Below are positions 17,951 to 27,264 of a DNA stretch of 64,000 nucleotides, one piece after another (position 1 is the first letter of the stretch; every line of letters begins with the position of its first letter). A model generated the notes under the pieces. It was given only the letters and a program-made list of their open reading frames with translations. It ran no database searches and had not been told where the DNA came from. The position numbers and the translations under genes were made by a program. The DNA is taken from the NCBI GenBank assembly GCA_038205115.1, contig JBBRCE010000005.1, positions 62,001 to 126,000 of the forward strand. Direction: 5' to 3'. The DNA is from JBBRCE01 sp038205115. GTDB lineage: Bacteria; Planctomycetota; Planctomycetia; Pirellulales; JBBRCE01.

Positions 17951-19039
17951 ATGAAACGTCACCTTCGCAAACTGATCACACTGCTCTCGCTGACCGGCAT
18001 CATGCTGGGCAACGGACCGATCGCGTCGGCACGCAGCCTGGTCAAAAACATTTGTCGCGTGAAAGGTCAGGAAGAAAACACTCTGCACGGTTTGGGGTTG
18101 GTTGTCGGACTCAAAGCCACCGGTGACGGCGGCGAATATCTGCCCACCATTCGCAGTTTGGCAGCCGCATTCGGCACAATGGGCGAACAACTCGGCCCTA
18201 AGCCTTTTTTCGAACTGAAGGACACCAAAAACGTCGCGCTGGTGATGGTTACGGTCACCGTACCGGCCACCGGCGCCCGACAAGGCGATCGGTTAGATTG
18301 CACCATCAGTTCCATCGGTAACGCCAAGAGCTTGGTGGGCGGGCAGTTGTTCATCACGCCGCTGGTCGGTCCGCTGGCGCCGGCTCGCAACGGCAAAGCG
18401 CAAGACCCGCGCGTCTACGCGTTGGCTCAAGGCGCCGTGCACGTGGACAACGAAAAATTGCCGACCGTCGGCAAGATCAACAAGGGCTGCCGTTTGGAAG
18501 AAGACTTTTTGAACGTGTTTTCCAAGGATGGAAAAATCACTTTGGTGCTCGATAAAAATCACGCCGACTTTCAAGTCGCGCAGGATTTGGCCGAACTCAT
18601 CAACAGCCAATTGAGCTTTCAGTCTCGCGACGGCAACTTGGCCAAAGCCTTGGATCCGGTCAACGTGCAAGTGACGATCCCGGCTCAATATCTGGAAAAC
18701 CCGGTGGAGTTTGTATCGCAGGTGCTGAGCCTGCCGATTCTGGATCCCCGCACCGACGCCCGCGTGGTGATTAATGAAAAAGCCGGCAGTATTGTCGTGG
18801 GCGCGGACGTTGAAATTGGACCGGTGGTGGTGACGCATCGCAACATCGTCGTCGACACCACCGACCCGGCGGCGGTCTCGAAGTTCATCCCGGTTGATCC
18901 GAACAAATCCAGCACGGCCAAACTCAAAGCACTGGTCGAAGCGTTGAACGCCGTCAAAGTTCCGCAAGCGGATCAGATCGAAATCATCAAAGGCATCGAG
19001 CGAACCGGTAATCTGCACGGCGCGCTAATTATTGAATAA
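17951..19039 (+). CDS. flgI: Flagellar P-ring protein FlgI
   Basis: A 362-residue protein with a cleavable signal peptide (about residues 1-27, ending ASA). FlgI features are continuous: VKGQEENTLHGLGLVVGL, the ...DRLDCTISSIGNAKSLVGGQL segment, TPLVGPLAPARNGKAQ, VYALAQGAVHV and the C-terminal TAKLKALVEALNAVKVPQAD. It forms the periplasmic ring around the rod in the peptidoglycan layer. Having P and L ring genes shows a cell envelope with an outer membrane. The gene sits 55 bp behind flgH. Confidence 0.95.
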   Translation: MKRHLRKLITLLSLTGIMLGNGPIASARSLVKNICRVKGQEENTLHGLGLVVGLKATGDGGEYLPTIRSLAAAFGTMGEQLGPKPFFELKDTKNVALVMVTVTVPATGARQGDRLDCTISSIGNAKSLVGGQLFITPLVGPLAPARNGKAQDPRVYALAQGAVHVDNEKLPTVGKINKGCRLEEDFLNVFSKDGKITLVLDKNHADFQVAQDLAELINSQLSFQSRDGNLAKALDPVNVQVTIPAQYLENPVEFVSQVLSLPILDPRTDARVVINEKAGSIVVGADVEIGPVVVTHRNIVVDTTDPAAVSKFIPVDPNKSSTAKLKALVEALNAVKVPQADQIEIIKGIERTGNLHGALIIE

Positions 19040-19080
19040 GTTCGGAATACGTTGGGCACTCGCAATACGAGGTACGTCGC

Positions 19081-19398
19081 ATGAATACCATCAACGCCGT
19101 CAAACGCTACACCGACGCGCAAGCCGCCCAAGCGCCCACGCACAACGTCAAGCCGCCCATGAAAGACGATCCACAAGTTCGCGAGGCGTTTGACAGCTTC
19201 GTCGGCCAAACGTTTTACGGCCAGATGCTGGCCTCCATGCGGAAGACCCAAGGCAAAACGCCTTACTTCAATGGCGGCCGTGGCGAACAAGTTTTTCAAG
19301 GACAGTTGGATCAACAGTTGGCCGAGCAGATGAGCAAGGCCAACGCCGGACAGTTCAGCGGCCCGATGTTCGATTTATTCTCGCTGCAACGTTCGTAA
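19081..19398 (+). CDS. flgJ: Rod-binding protein, FlgJ N-terminal domain only
   Basis: A 105-residue protein matching just the rod-cap half of FlgJ: REAFDSFVGQTFYGQMLASM followed by PYFNGGRGEQVFQGQLDQQL. Enteric FlgJ has a second domain, a muramidase that opens the peptidoglycan for the rod; it is missing here, as in many alpha-proteobacteria and Planctomycetes, so a separate enzyme must do that job. It is exported by the flagellar machine and has no signal peptide. The position between flgI and flgN supports the call. Confidence 0.85.
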   Translation: MNTINAVKRYTDAQAAQAPTHNVKPPMKDDPQVREAFDSFVGQTFYGQMLASMRKTQGKTPYFNGGRGEQVFQGQLDQQLAEQMSKANAGQFSGPMFDLFSLQRS

Positions 19399-19460
19399 AC
19401 GCAGATTCGACCAGCCAGCAAGCGACCACTTCTCAATTCACACCTCGCGGCGTCCCGTCC

Positions 19461-19940
19461 ATGAATCTCGAAACCAATATCGCTTCGCTGCTCGACGAAC
19501 TCTCCGCGGTACAAAGCGAATTGCTGGCGATTCTGCAGCGCAAACGGCAGTGCTTGCTGGATCAGAATGCCGCCGGGCTGGCCGCCATTGCCGCCGATGA
19601 GACGCAAATTCTGGCCCGCTTGCAAGCCTGTCACGACCGTCGCGGCGAACTGCTGGCCGACGCTGCCAGCGACGGACACCCCGCGCAGAATCTTCGCTCG
19701 CTCGCTGGCACGCTGCCGCGCATGCAACGCCGTGCTGTCGAAACTCAAATTCGCGATGCCGAAAGTCGTTCGCGGCTGTTACAGCACCACAGCCTGACAA
19801 ACTGGGTGGTTACGCAGAGAACTTTGCTACATCTTTCGCAATTGCTGGAGATCATCGCGACAGGCGGCCGGATAAAGCCGACATATGGAAATGGCGAGCC
19901 ATTGGCATCCGGCGGATCGGTGCTCGATCACGCAGCCTGA
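19461..19940 (+). CDS. flgN: Flagellar export chaperone, FlgN-like
   Basis: A 159-residue, almost entirely helical protein. Its N-terminal half (LLDELSAVQSELLAILQRKR...) and long amphipathic helices fit the FlgN family, which binds the C termini of FlgK and FlgL before export. Sequence identity in this family is very low, so the call rests on the helical character and on its place directly before flgK, which it would serve. The coordinates match a single ATG start; the last 30 residues look disordered. Confidence 0.65.
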   Translation: MNLETNIASLLDELSAVQSELLAILQRKRQCLLDQNAAGLAAIAADETQILARLQACHDRRGELLADAASDGHPAQNLRSLAGTLPRMQRRAVETQIRDAESRSRLLQHHSLTNWVVTQRTLLHLSQLLEIIATGGRIKPTYGNGEPLASGGSVLDHAA

Positions 19941-20071
19941 TACGACTGCGTCGAGTTTGCCGATCACGCAAGGGATCGAACGTTCGAGGCCAGCCTTCGT
20001 CGTCAAGGTCGCTGGCTCGCCTTCCGACGAAACCGCACGCCGCTAACAATCGCTCGGCAACGGAAACCGTT

Positions 20072-21769
20072 ATGTCGCTGTTCAGTTCACTTCAGCTCGG
20101 CGCCAATACGCTGCAGGTCGATCAAATCGGCTTGCAAGTGGCCGGGCAGAATATCTCCAACGCGAATACGCCCGGCTACATTCGCGAACGATTGCTGCTG
20201 CAAACCGCCGACCCGCAAAAGTCAGGCAACCTGATTCTTGGGCTTGGCGTACGCGCGCAGTCCGTTCAACAGGTCGTCGATAAGCTGCTCGATCAACGCT
20301 TGCGGGCAGCCACGTCCGACGCCGCCAATACGCAAGCGCAAGCCGACACCTATCAGCAAATTGAAACCTACGTTGGCGCGCTCGACAGCAACAACCTGAA
20401 TGCTTCGCTCAATAGCTTCACCGCCAGCGTCAACGATGTGCTCAATCAGCCCACCAGCGTACCTGTGCGCAACCTGGCCGTACTCAAGGGGCAATCGCTG
20501 GCTGGCGATATCAATCAGTTGGCATCTCGGGTCAGCGATTTTCGCAAGGGGCTGAACGACCAGGTCGATCAAGCGGCCACGCAGATTAATACGCTGGTCG
20601 AACAAATTCGCACACTCAACCTTAAAATCACGGAAACCGAAGGCGGCGCGGTTGGTAAAAGCGACGCCGTTGGCCTGCGAGACCAACGCAACACCGCGCT
20701 TAAGTCACTTTCGCAACTGATTGATGTCCGTACGCAAGAACAATCCGACGGCAGCGTGAATGTCTTCACCGGCGGCGAATATCTGGTTTTCGAAGGCACC
20801 TCGCGGAGCGTCAACACCGTCGCTACGCAAGACCGTGGTCAGACAGTCGACAACTTGCAATTGGCCGATACGAAATCGGCCTTACATTTCATCTCAGGTT
20901 CCGTGGCCGGACTGATCGCCTCGCGCGATACCATTGCCGGTGGTTTTCTCGACCAACTCAATTCGTTTGCCGGTACGCTGGCGTTCAATTTCAACAACGT
21001 CTACGCGTCGGGACAGGGTCTCAACGGTTACACCCAATTGACCAGCCAGTCCAGTGTGGCGGCCAACGAAATCGCACTGGATGCCGCCGGCTTGGCAAAC
21101 CCGCCCGTAAACGGCTCGTTTCAAATTCAGGTTTTGAACACCAAGACCGGCCAGACGCAAACCACAAACATCAACGTCAATTTGCACGGCCTGGATTCAG
21201 ACACGTCGCTCAACACGCTGGCCAGTCAGATCAGTTCAGTCAGCGGTTTGTCGGCCACCGCAACATCGGACGGTCGGCTGAAAATCCAAAGCAATTCGTC
21301 CGACCTGCAGTTTTCGTTTGCTGGCGATACGAGCCACGTCTTGGCTTCGCTGGGGCTGAACACGTTTTTCACAGGCAACGACGCCAGCAGTATTGGCATC
21401 AACAAAGATGTGATCGGCGATCCCTCGAAGTTTGCGGCTAGCGGCGGCGGAGTGGGCGAAGATACGCAAAATGCCTTAAAGCTGACGCAGTTTATCGATC
21501 AGCCCATCGATTCTCAGCAAGGCAACTCGATCGGCACGATTTACAACAACTTGGTCGCCAACGTCACGCAAGCTTCATCCGTGGCTAAGAGCAGCGCCGA
21601 CGGTAACAGCGTCTTTCAAAAGTCGCTCGAGAGCCAGCAACTTTCGGTGCAAGGCGTCAATATCGACGAAGAAACCATCAACATCATCCAGTATCAGCGA
21701 TCGTATCAGGCCACCGCCAAGTTCATTTCCACGATTTCCGATCTGCTTGACACACTAGTGAAATTGTAA
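20072..21769 (+). CDS. flgK: Flagellar hook-filament junction protein FlgK (HAP1)
   Basis: A 565-residue protein with both FlgK ends: N-terminal FSSLQLGANTLQVDQIGLQV then QNISNANTPGYIRERLLLQT, and the C-terminal VNIDEETINIIQYQRSYQAT helix. The middle has a YVGALDSNN...LNQPTSVPVRNLAV stretch typical of FlgK. It forms the first junction ring between hook and filament. A domain with hook-IN-like sequence lies at residues about 350-440. flgL follows 74 bp downstream. Confidence 0.93.
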   Translation: MSLFSSLQLGANTLQVDQIGLQVAGQNISNANTPGYIRERLLLQTADPQKSGNLILGLGVRAQSVQQVVDKLLDQRLRAATSDAANTQAQADTYQQIETYVGALDSNNLNASLNSFTASVNDVLNQPTSVPVRNLAVLKGQSLAGDINQLASRVSDFRKGLNDQVDQAATQINTLVEQIRTLNLKITETEGGAVGKSDAVGLRDQRNTALKSLSQLIDVRTQEQSDGSVNVFTGGEYLVFEGTSRSVNTVATQDRGQTVDNLQLADTKSALHFISGSVAGLIASRDTIAGGFLDQLNSFAGTLAFNFNNVYASGQGLNGYTQLTSQSSVAANEIALDAAGLANPPVNGSFQIQVLNTKTGQTQTTNINVNLHGLDSDTSLNTLASQISSVSGLSATATSDGRLKIQSNSSDLQFSFAGDTSHVLASLGLNTFFTGNDASSIGINKDVIGDPSKFAASGGGVGEDTQNALKLTQFIDQPIDSQQGNSIGTIYNNLVANVTQASSVAKSSADGNSVFQKSLESQQLSVQGVNIDEETINIIQYQRSYQATAKFISTISDLLDTLVKL

Positions 21770-21843
21770 ATCGCTGTCATTGCTGCCCCGCATTTTCCCA
21801 ACCGACGATCGCGCCCAACGCACCTTTTTTTCAGTAGCCCGCA

Positions 21844-24153
21844 ATGTCCAGCATCATCCCCGTATCGACCTCGCGCGTGAGTAGCTTGCTGGTTACGCAG
21901 TCGCTGCTGAGCCAAATTCAATCCAATGAATCGGACTTGCTGAAGATTCAAAACCAGATTTCCACTGGGCAGCGAATTTCGCTTGGCAGTGAAGACGCGC
22001 CGGCGGCGCTCCGCGCCATCGGACTGCAAAATCTGCTCGATCGAAAAAGTCAGTTCAAGACGAATTTGCAGACCAATCAGGCGTACTTGGGGGCCACCGA
22101 TACCGCGCTGGCGAATGCATCGTCGTTGTTGGCCAGCGCGCGCGGTGTGGCCGTTTCCGCCGCGGATGGCACGTCCGACGCCACGCAACGCGGCGCCGCC
22201 GCCGATCAAATCGGCAACGCGCTGCAACAACTCGTCAGCATCGGCAACCAACAATTCAACGGACGCTACCTGTTTGCCGGATCCAAGCCAGGGCAACCGC
22301 CGTTCGAACTCGTCGGCAACTACGTCCGCTACAACGGCAACGATCAGCAGTTGCCCAGCATTGCCGATCTCAATAATTTGTTCAGCACGAATGTCACCGG
22401 CAATCAGGCGTTTGGCGCCATCTCTACCCCGCTTCAGGGCAGCGTCGATCTGAATCCGATTTTGACCCGCGATACAAAACTTTCCACGCTCAACGGCGGC
22501 GCCGGAATCGCCAAAGGCAGTATCACCGTCACAGACGGCGTGAATCCTTCGGTGGTCGATCTCAGCCACGCAGATACTCTGGGTGATGTGATCGACGCCA
22601 TCGAACGCAATCCTCCGGCAGGCCGTAGCGTCAAAGTCGATTTAACCGCCGGCGGATTGAATGTTTCGATCGATTCCGCCGGCGGCGGCAATCTGGCTGT
22701 GCTCGAAGTCGGCAGCGGATCGGCTGCTCGCGATTTGGGAATTGCGCGCAAGACCAATTCCGGCGTCACGCCCATCGTAGGCAGTGACATCAACCCGCAA
22801 CTCAGTTTAGCCACGCCATTGAGCGGAATTCTCGGATCGAGATCGTCGGCCAAGATCACGTCCGCAGGCGCAAACAATGATCTGCTGGTGGTGGCCAAAA
22901 AGAACGGCGCGGCCTACGACGGCCTGCAAATCAACTTTGTGGACGATGGCACCGTCACCGCCGGAAACGAGCAAGTCACTTACGACTCCAATGCGCACTC
23001 GGTTACAGTCAAGATTCAAACCGGCGCCACCAGCGCCAATCAGATTCGCACGGCGCTCAACGGTACGGCTACTTTTGCGGCCGATTACGAGACGCAAATC
23101 GACGCCCATGAAACCAGCAACTCCGGAAATGGTGCCGTGGCCATCGGGCCAACGGTCACGACATCCGGCGGTTCAGGCAGTGATTTCGACCAGGCCCGCG
23201 GCCTGACGATCGTCAATGGAGATCAAACGTATCAAATTGATTTGAGCAATGCCAAAACCATCGAAGACGTGCTCAACACCATCAACGGCGCCGGCGCTTC
23301 GGTCTTGGCCGAAATCAATTCAACAGGCAACGGGCTGAACATCCGCTCGCGACTCAGTGGCGCCGATTTTTCCATTGGCGAAAATGGCGGCCAAACGGCC
23401 AGTCAACTTGGGCTGCGTACTTTCAGCGCCACGACGAACCTGGATGACCTCAATCATGGTCTAGGCGTGCACGCCTCCGGCGGTCCGGACTTCGCCATCC
23501 AACGAAAAGACAATTCGCAGTTGCAGATCAATCTGAGTTCGGCCAAGACGATTGGCGACGTTCTGAATCTGATCAATAACGACCCCAACAATCAGAACCT
23601 TTCCAACCGGGTCACGGCCAGCCTGAACGCCAGCGGCAACGGAATTTCGCTCAGCGCCAGCAGCGGCGGCGGCACGAATCCGTTGGTCGTCACCAAAATT
23701 GGCGGCAGTCAGGCGGCCGAAGACCTCGGTTTGATCCCCGTCGGAGCCAACGCGAGCGCCGCGGCCACCATCGGCGGCGGCGTCGATTCCATCAATGGTC
23801 GCGACGCCAACCCGCAAGAAGTCGCTGGGCTGTTCACCTCGCTGCTGCGGGCAAAAACGGCCGTGCTCAGCAACGATTTGCCGCAAATTCATCGTTCGCT
23901 ATCCACGCTCGACACTGCCACGAACAGCTTCAACGCGGTGCAAGCGGAACTCGGCGCACGGCAGCAAAACGTCGACGCGCTGCAGACCCAACTCACCAAC
24001 GATACCACCAGCCTGACCGATCAAAAGTCGCAAGCCATCGACACGGATATCGCTGCATCGATCACCGATTTGCTTTCGCGCCAATCGGCTCTGCAAGCCG
24101 CGCTCAAGCTCACCGCGCAAATCTCGCAACTCTCGATCTTGAACTACTTGTAG
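21844..24153 (+). CDS. flgL: Unusually long hook-filament junction protein FlgL (HAP3)
   Basis: The 769-residue protein starts with a FlgL/flagellin D0-D1 region (residues 1-190: RVSSLLVTQSLLSQIQSNES, FNGRYLFAGSKPG) and ends with the matching C-terminal helix (about 690-769). Typical FlgL has about 300 residues. The extra 450 residues are an insertion containing three repeats of a hook-IN-like unit (about 226-302, 452-525 and 548-632; each has a TxxDVxxxI helix and ends in xLGL/xLGI) and a wedge domain at 332-440. The insert should project from the filament surface. It is the last gene of the operon. Confidence 0.88.
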   Translation: MSSIIPVSTSRVSSLLVTQSLLSQIQSNESDLLKIQNQISTGQRISLGSEDAPAALRAIGLQNLLDRKSQFKTNLQTNQAYLGATDTALANASSLLASARGVAVSAADGTSDATQRGAAADQIGNALQQLVSIGNQQFNGRYLFAGSKPGQPPFELVGNYVRYNGNDQQLPSIADLNNLFSTNVTGNQAFGAISTPLQGSVDLNPILTRDTKLSTLNGGAGIAKGSITVTDGVNPSVVDLSHADTLGDVIDAIERNPPAGRSVKVDLTAGGLNVSIDSAGGGNLAVLEVGSGSAARDLGIARKTNSGVTPIVGSDINPQLSLATPLSGILGSRSSAKITSAGANNDLLVVAKKNGAAYDGLQINFVDDGTVTAGNEQVTYDSNAHSVTVKIQTGATSANQIRTALNGTATFAADYETQIDAHETSNSGNGAVAIGPTVTTSGGSGSDFDQARGLTIVNGDQTYQIDLSNAKTIEDVLNTINGAGASVLAEINSTGNGLNIRSRLSGADFSIGENGGQTASQLGLRTFSATTNLDDLNHGLGVHASGGPDFAIQRKDNSQLQINLSSAKTIGDVLNLINNDPNNQNLSNRVTASLNASGNGISLSASSGGGTNPLVVTKIGGSQAAEDLGLIPVGANASAAATIGGGVDSINGRDANPQEVAGLFTSLLRAKTAVLSNDLPQIHRSLSTLDTATNSFNAVQAELGARQQNVDALQTQLTNDTTSLTDQKSQAIDTDIAASITDLLSRQSALQAALKLTAQISQLSILNYL

Positions 24154-24288
24154 TCCGGCCGCGAATTGGTCGATTGCCCGCCTCTGCGCCCGAAACGCAG
24201 CGGTCCGATCCTTTCCAACCAGGGCCAAAAGCCCGCCGCCAACCATCCGTGGCGTGAAGGCTACAAGCACGTTCCGCCGCCGGAAACA

Positions 24289-25113
24289 TTACTCGCTGCC
24301 GCCCGCCCAAGGATTAATCCAATCGCCCCAGTTTTTCAAATATTCGGCATAGGCGGGCGTGTTGGCGGCGCGGACTTCAAGCCAGGCTTTGGCTTCTTCG
24401 ATTCGTAATTGCTCATCTCCCAGCGAAAGCATGCCCAACATCACGCGCGTACGCAGGAATACAAAATACGTATCCAGCACGTCGCACCGACAGTAGTCGT
24501 TGATTTCGGCCAGCCGGCCAGCTTCGAACATGTCTTGCACCATGTGCCCTTGCACTTCCATCTTGCCGGGCTTGCCCAGCAAGTTGGCGGCCAGGTTTAG
24601 CCCGCCGGTGAATCGCGAGGCGCCAAAATTGGTGAGCAGTTCGTGCAGATCCAGGTGGGCTTGCTGGTTGAAGCGATGCCGTGGCTGATCGAAGCTTTTA
24701 GCGTTCGGGGCGAACCAACCCGCCAGACTCAGACCATAGCGATACGCGGCGAGTTCCAGCAGCGGCAGATCGAAGCCGCGGCCGTTAAAGCTAACCAGCG
24801 TAGGCCGGCGATATCGCTCCCAGCCTCGCCAAAAGTTTTCCGTAATGATGTGTGGGCGGAACTGCGGCTCGTCGAGCACGGCCAGATCGAGCAAGCGGTA
24901 GTCTTTGGAAACCTTGCCGACCGCCACGCTGATGGGCAACTGAAACGTATAAGGAATGAAGTCGCTGTCGTGCTTGTTCAGCAACTCGGCCCGGTAGCGA
25001 GCCACGGCGGCATTGGGTGCGAGATTTTCGCCCGGAAAACGCAAGCGCGAGACCAGCGTCCCGTCGGCCACGCTTTCGATATCGAACACCAGGTATTCCA
25101 CGTCGTTGGTCAT
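24289..25113 (-). CDS. Predicted 3'-5' exonuclease, PolB-like (DNA_pol_B_exo2)
   Basis: A 274-residue protein with a DEDDy exonuclease fold. Exo I is FDIES (residues 10-14), Exo II is NGRGFDLP (asparagine and aspartate), and Exo III is YCRCDVLDTY with the tyrosine and aspartate in register. The family resembles the proofreading domain of B-family DNA polymerases but stands alone. The nucleic acid substrate is unknown. The gene is divergent from lepA and converges on flgL. Confidence 0.85.
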   Translation of the reverse strand: MTNDVEYLVFDIESVADGTLVSRLRFPGENLAPNAAVARYRAELLNKHDSDFIPYTFQLPISVAVGKVSKDYRLLDLAVLDEPQFRPHIITENFWRGWERYRRPTLVSFNGRGFDLPLLELAAYRYGLSLAGWFAPNAKSFDQPRHRFNQQAHLDLHELLTNFGASRFTGGLNLAANLLGKPGKMEVQGHMVQDMFEAGRLAEINDYCRCDVLDTYFVFLRTRVMLGMLSLGDEQLRIEEAKAWLEVRAANTPAYAEYLKNWGDWINPWAGGSE

Positions 25114-25396
25114 CCCTTCAAGTTAGCCGTCGGCAACCGTTTTGGACAGTGTTCCCGGTCAGCATGCAAGCGAAGTCGCCGGCCGTTTCGACTGGTCCAA
25201 ATGCGGGCGGCAGCTTATATTGGACATGGCTCGGCGCGCTTGCCGGGCTTAGTCCTGAGCGACTGCTGGCCTCATTGACCGCCGCTCTTGCCCGGCTCGA
25301 TGGTTTGAGCCTGTTACCGTTTGCACACAGTTGCGCCTGGCCGACGGTTCTTTACTCGAGGTTCGTACCATAGCTAAAGCCGATCAAAAACCGACG

Positions 25397-27196
25397 ATGG
25401 ATTGCCAGCACATTCGAAATTTTTCGATCATCGCCCATATCGACCACGGCAAAAGCACGCTGGCCGATCGATTGATCGAAGCCACCGGCACGGTCGAAAA
25501 GCGCGAGCTCCGCGAGCAGTTGCTGGACGATATGGAGCTCGAACGCCAGCGCGGCATCACCATCAAAGCCCGCGCCGTGCGGATGGGCTACACGCACAAC
25601 GGCGAAGATTACGAATTGAATCTGGTCGATACGCCGGGACACGTGGATTTTCAATACGAAGTTTCGCGCAGTCTGGCTTGCTGCGAAGGCGCGGTGCTAT
25701 TGGTGGATGCGTTTCAGGGCGTCGAGGCTCAGACTGTGGCCAATGCCTACGCGGCCATGGAACACAACCTGACCATTGTGCCGGTGCTCAACAAAGTCGA
25801 TCTGAAACATGCCCGGCCCGAGCAAGTGATGGAAGAAATGGAGCACGTGCTAGCCATCGATCCGCTGGACGTGCTGCCTTGCAGCGGCAAGACGGGCATG
25901 GGCGTCGAGGCGCTGTTGGCCGCCATCGTGCAGCGCGTTCCGCCGCCAACCGGCGATCCGACCGCGGCGCTGCAAGCGATGGTGTTCGACTCGCATTACG
26001 ACGAATTCCGCGGCGCCATCACGTACGTACGGCTGATGAACGGTACGGTTAAAAAGGGCGATAAGATTCGCTTTTTGAAAGCCGGCTCGGCCTATCAGGT
26101 TTTAGAATTGGGCCAATTCATCCCCCAGCGCCGCGCTTGCGAGCAGCTCACCGCCGGGCAAGTCGGCTACTTGATCTGCAACATCAAGGCAATCAATGAA
26201 GTCCACATTGGCGATACCGTCAGCACGGCCGGCGATAATCCCGCGCCGGCGCTGCCTGGCTATCGGCCGCCGCAACGGATGGTGTATTGCGGGCTGTATC
26301 CGTCAGACGGTGAGAACTTCGAAGAACTGCGCGACGCGTTGACCAAGCTAAGCATCAACGATCCGAGTTTTGAATTCGCTCCCGAGACCAGCGACGCGCT
26401 CGGCTTTGGTTTTCGCTGTGGATTCCTGGGCCTGCTGCACATGGAAATCATTCAGCAGCGGTTGGAAGGCGAAGCCGATTTAGACTTGGTGCAAACCGCG
26501 CCCAACGTGACGTACGAGTTGACCACCACGGCCGGCGAGGTGATGTCGATTCACAACCCGCAAGACGTGCCGGATGCCGGTAGCATTCAAGAATTTCGCC
26601 AGCCCATCGTGCGCGTGAATTTCGTGCTGCCTACCGACGCCATCGGCCCGGTGATGCAGCTTTGTTCCGATCGGCGCGGCGTGTACGTCAAGACGGAGTA
26701 TCTGTCGCCCACGCGGGCCATCGTGACGTTCGACCTGCCGCTGGCGGAAGTGATTTACGACATGCACGACAGACTCAAGAGTGTCACTCGCGGTTACGGC
26801 ACCATGGACTACGAAATTCTCGGCTACTTTCCGGCCGATCTGGTGCGATTAGACATTCTGGTGGGCGGCAAAAAAGTCGACGCGCTTTCGATCATTTGCG
26901 ACAAGCGCGATGCCGAACGTCGCGGCAGAGCAGTGGTCAAAAAACTCCGCACCGAGATCGATCGGCACATGTTCGAGATCGCGATTCAAGCCGCGGTTGG
27001 CAGCCGCGTGATCGCCCGCGAGACCATTTCGGCCATGCGTAAGAACGTGACCGCCAAATGTTACGGGGGCGACATCACCCGCAAGCGCAAATTATGGGCC
27101 AAGCAAAAAGAAGGCAAGAAGCGAATGAAGTCGATCGGCAGCGTCGACATCCCGCAAAAGGCGTTTTTGGCCGTGCTTGATACCGGCGAAAAATAG
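25397..27196 (+). CDS. lepA: Elongation factor 4 (LepA), ribosome back-translocation GTPase
   Basis: I chose the ATG at 25397 (MDCQHIRNFSIIAHIDHG), the standard N terminus; 599 residues is normal. Domain I carries the GTPase motifs AHIDHGKST (G1), RGITIK (G2), DTPGHVD (G3) and NKVD (G4). Domains II, III, V and the LepA-specific C-terminal domain follow, ending SIGSVDIPQKAFLAVL. It acts on stalled ribosomes and during ribosome biogenesis, with GTP hydrolysis. It is convergent with the DUF1501 gene; the 68 bp between them holds no clear terminator. Confidence 0.97.
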   Translation: MDCQHIRNFSIIAHIDHGKSTLADRLIEATGTVEKRELREQLLDDMELERQRGITIKARAVRMGYTHNGEDYELNLVDTPGHVDFQYEVSRSLACCEGAVLLVDAFQGVEAQTVANAYAAMEHNLTIVPVLNKVDLKHARPEQVMEEMEHVLAIDPLDVLPCSGKTGMGVEALLAAIVQRVPPPTGDPTAALQAMVFDSHYDEFRGAITYVRLMNGTVKKGDKIRFLKAGSAYQVLELGQFIPQRRACEQLTAGQVGYLICNIKAINEVHIGDTVSTAGDNPAPALPGYRPPQRMVYCGLYPSDGENFEELRDALTKLSINDPSFEFAPETSDALGFGFRCGFLGLLHMEIIQQRLEGEADLDLVQTAPNVTYELTTTAGEVMSIHNPQDVPDAGSIQEFRQPIVRVNFVLPTDAIGPVMQLCSDRRGVYVKTEYLSPTRAIVTFDLPLAEVIYDMHDRLKSVTRGYGTMDYEILGYFPADLVRLDILVGGKKVDALSIICDKRDAERRGRAVVKKLRTEIDRHMFEIAIQAAVGSRVIARETISAMRKNVTAKCYGGDITRKRKLWAKQKEGKKRMKSIGSVDIPQKAFLAVLDTGEK

Positions 27197-27264
27197 TCAC
27201 CGCGCATCGATCGTTGTGACATGTTGCAATCGACCAAACAATTCCGATTGCGGCCGATCGGACG

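Noticed and set aside
21706..22569. A 287-codon minus-strand frame at the flgK-flgL junction
   Set aside because: It overlaps two strongly supported flagellar genes and has no recognisable features.
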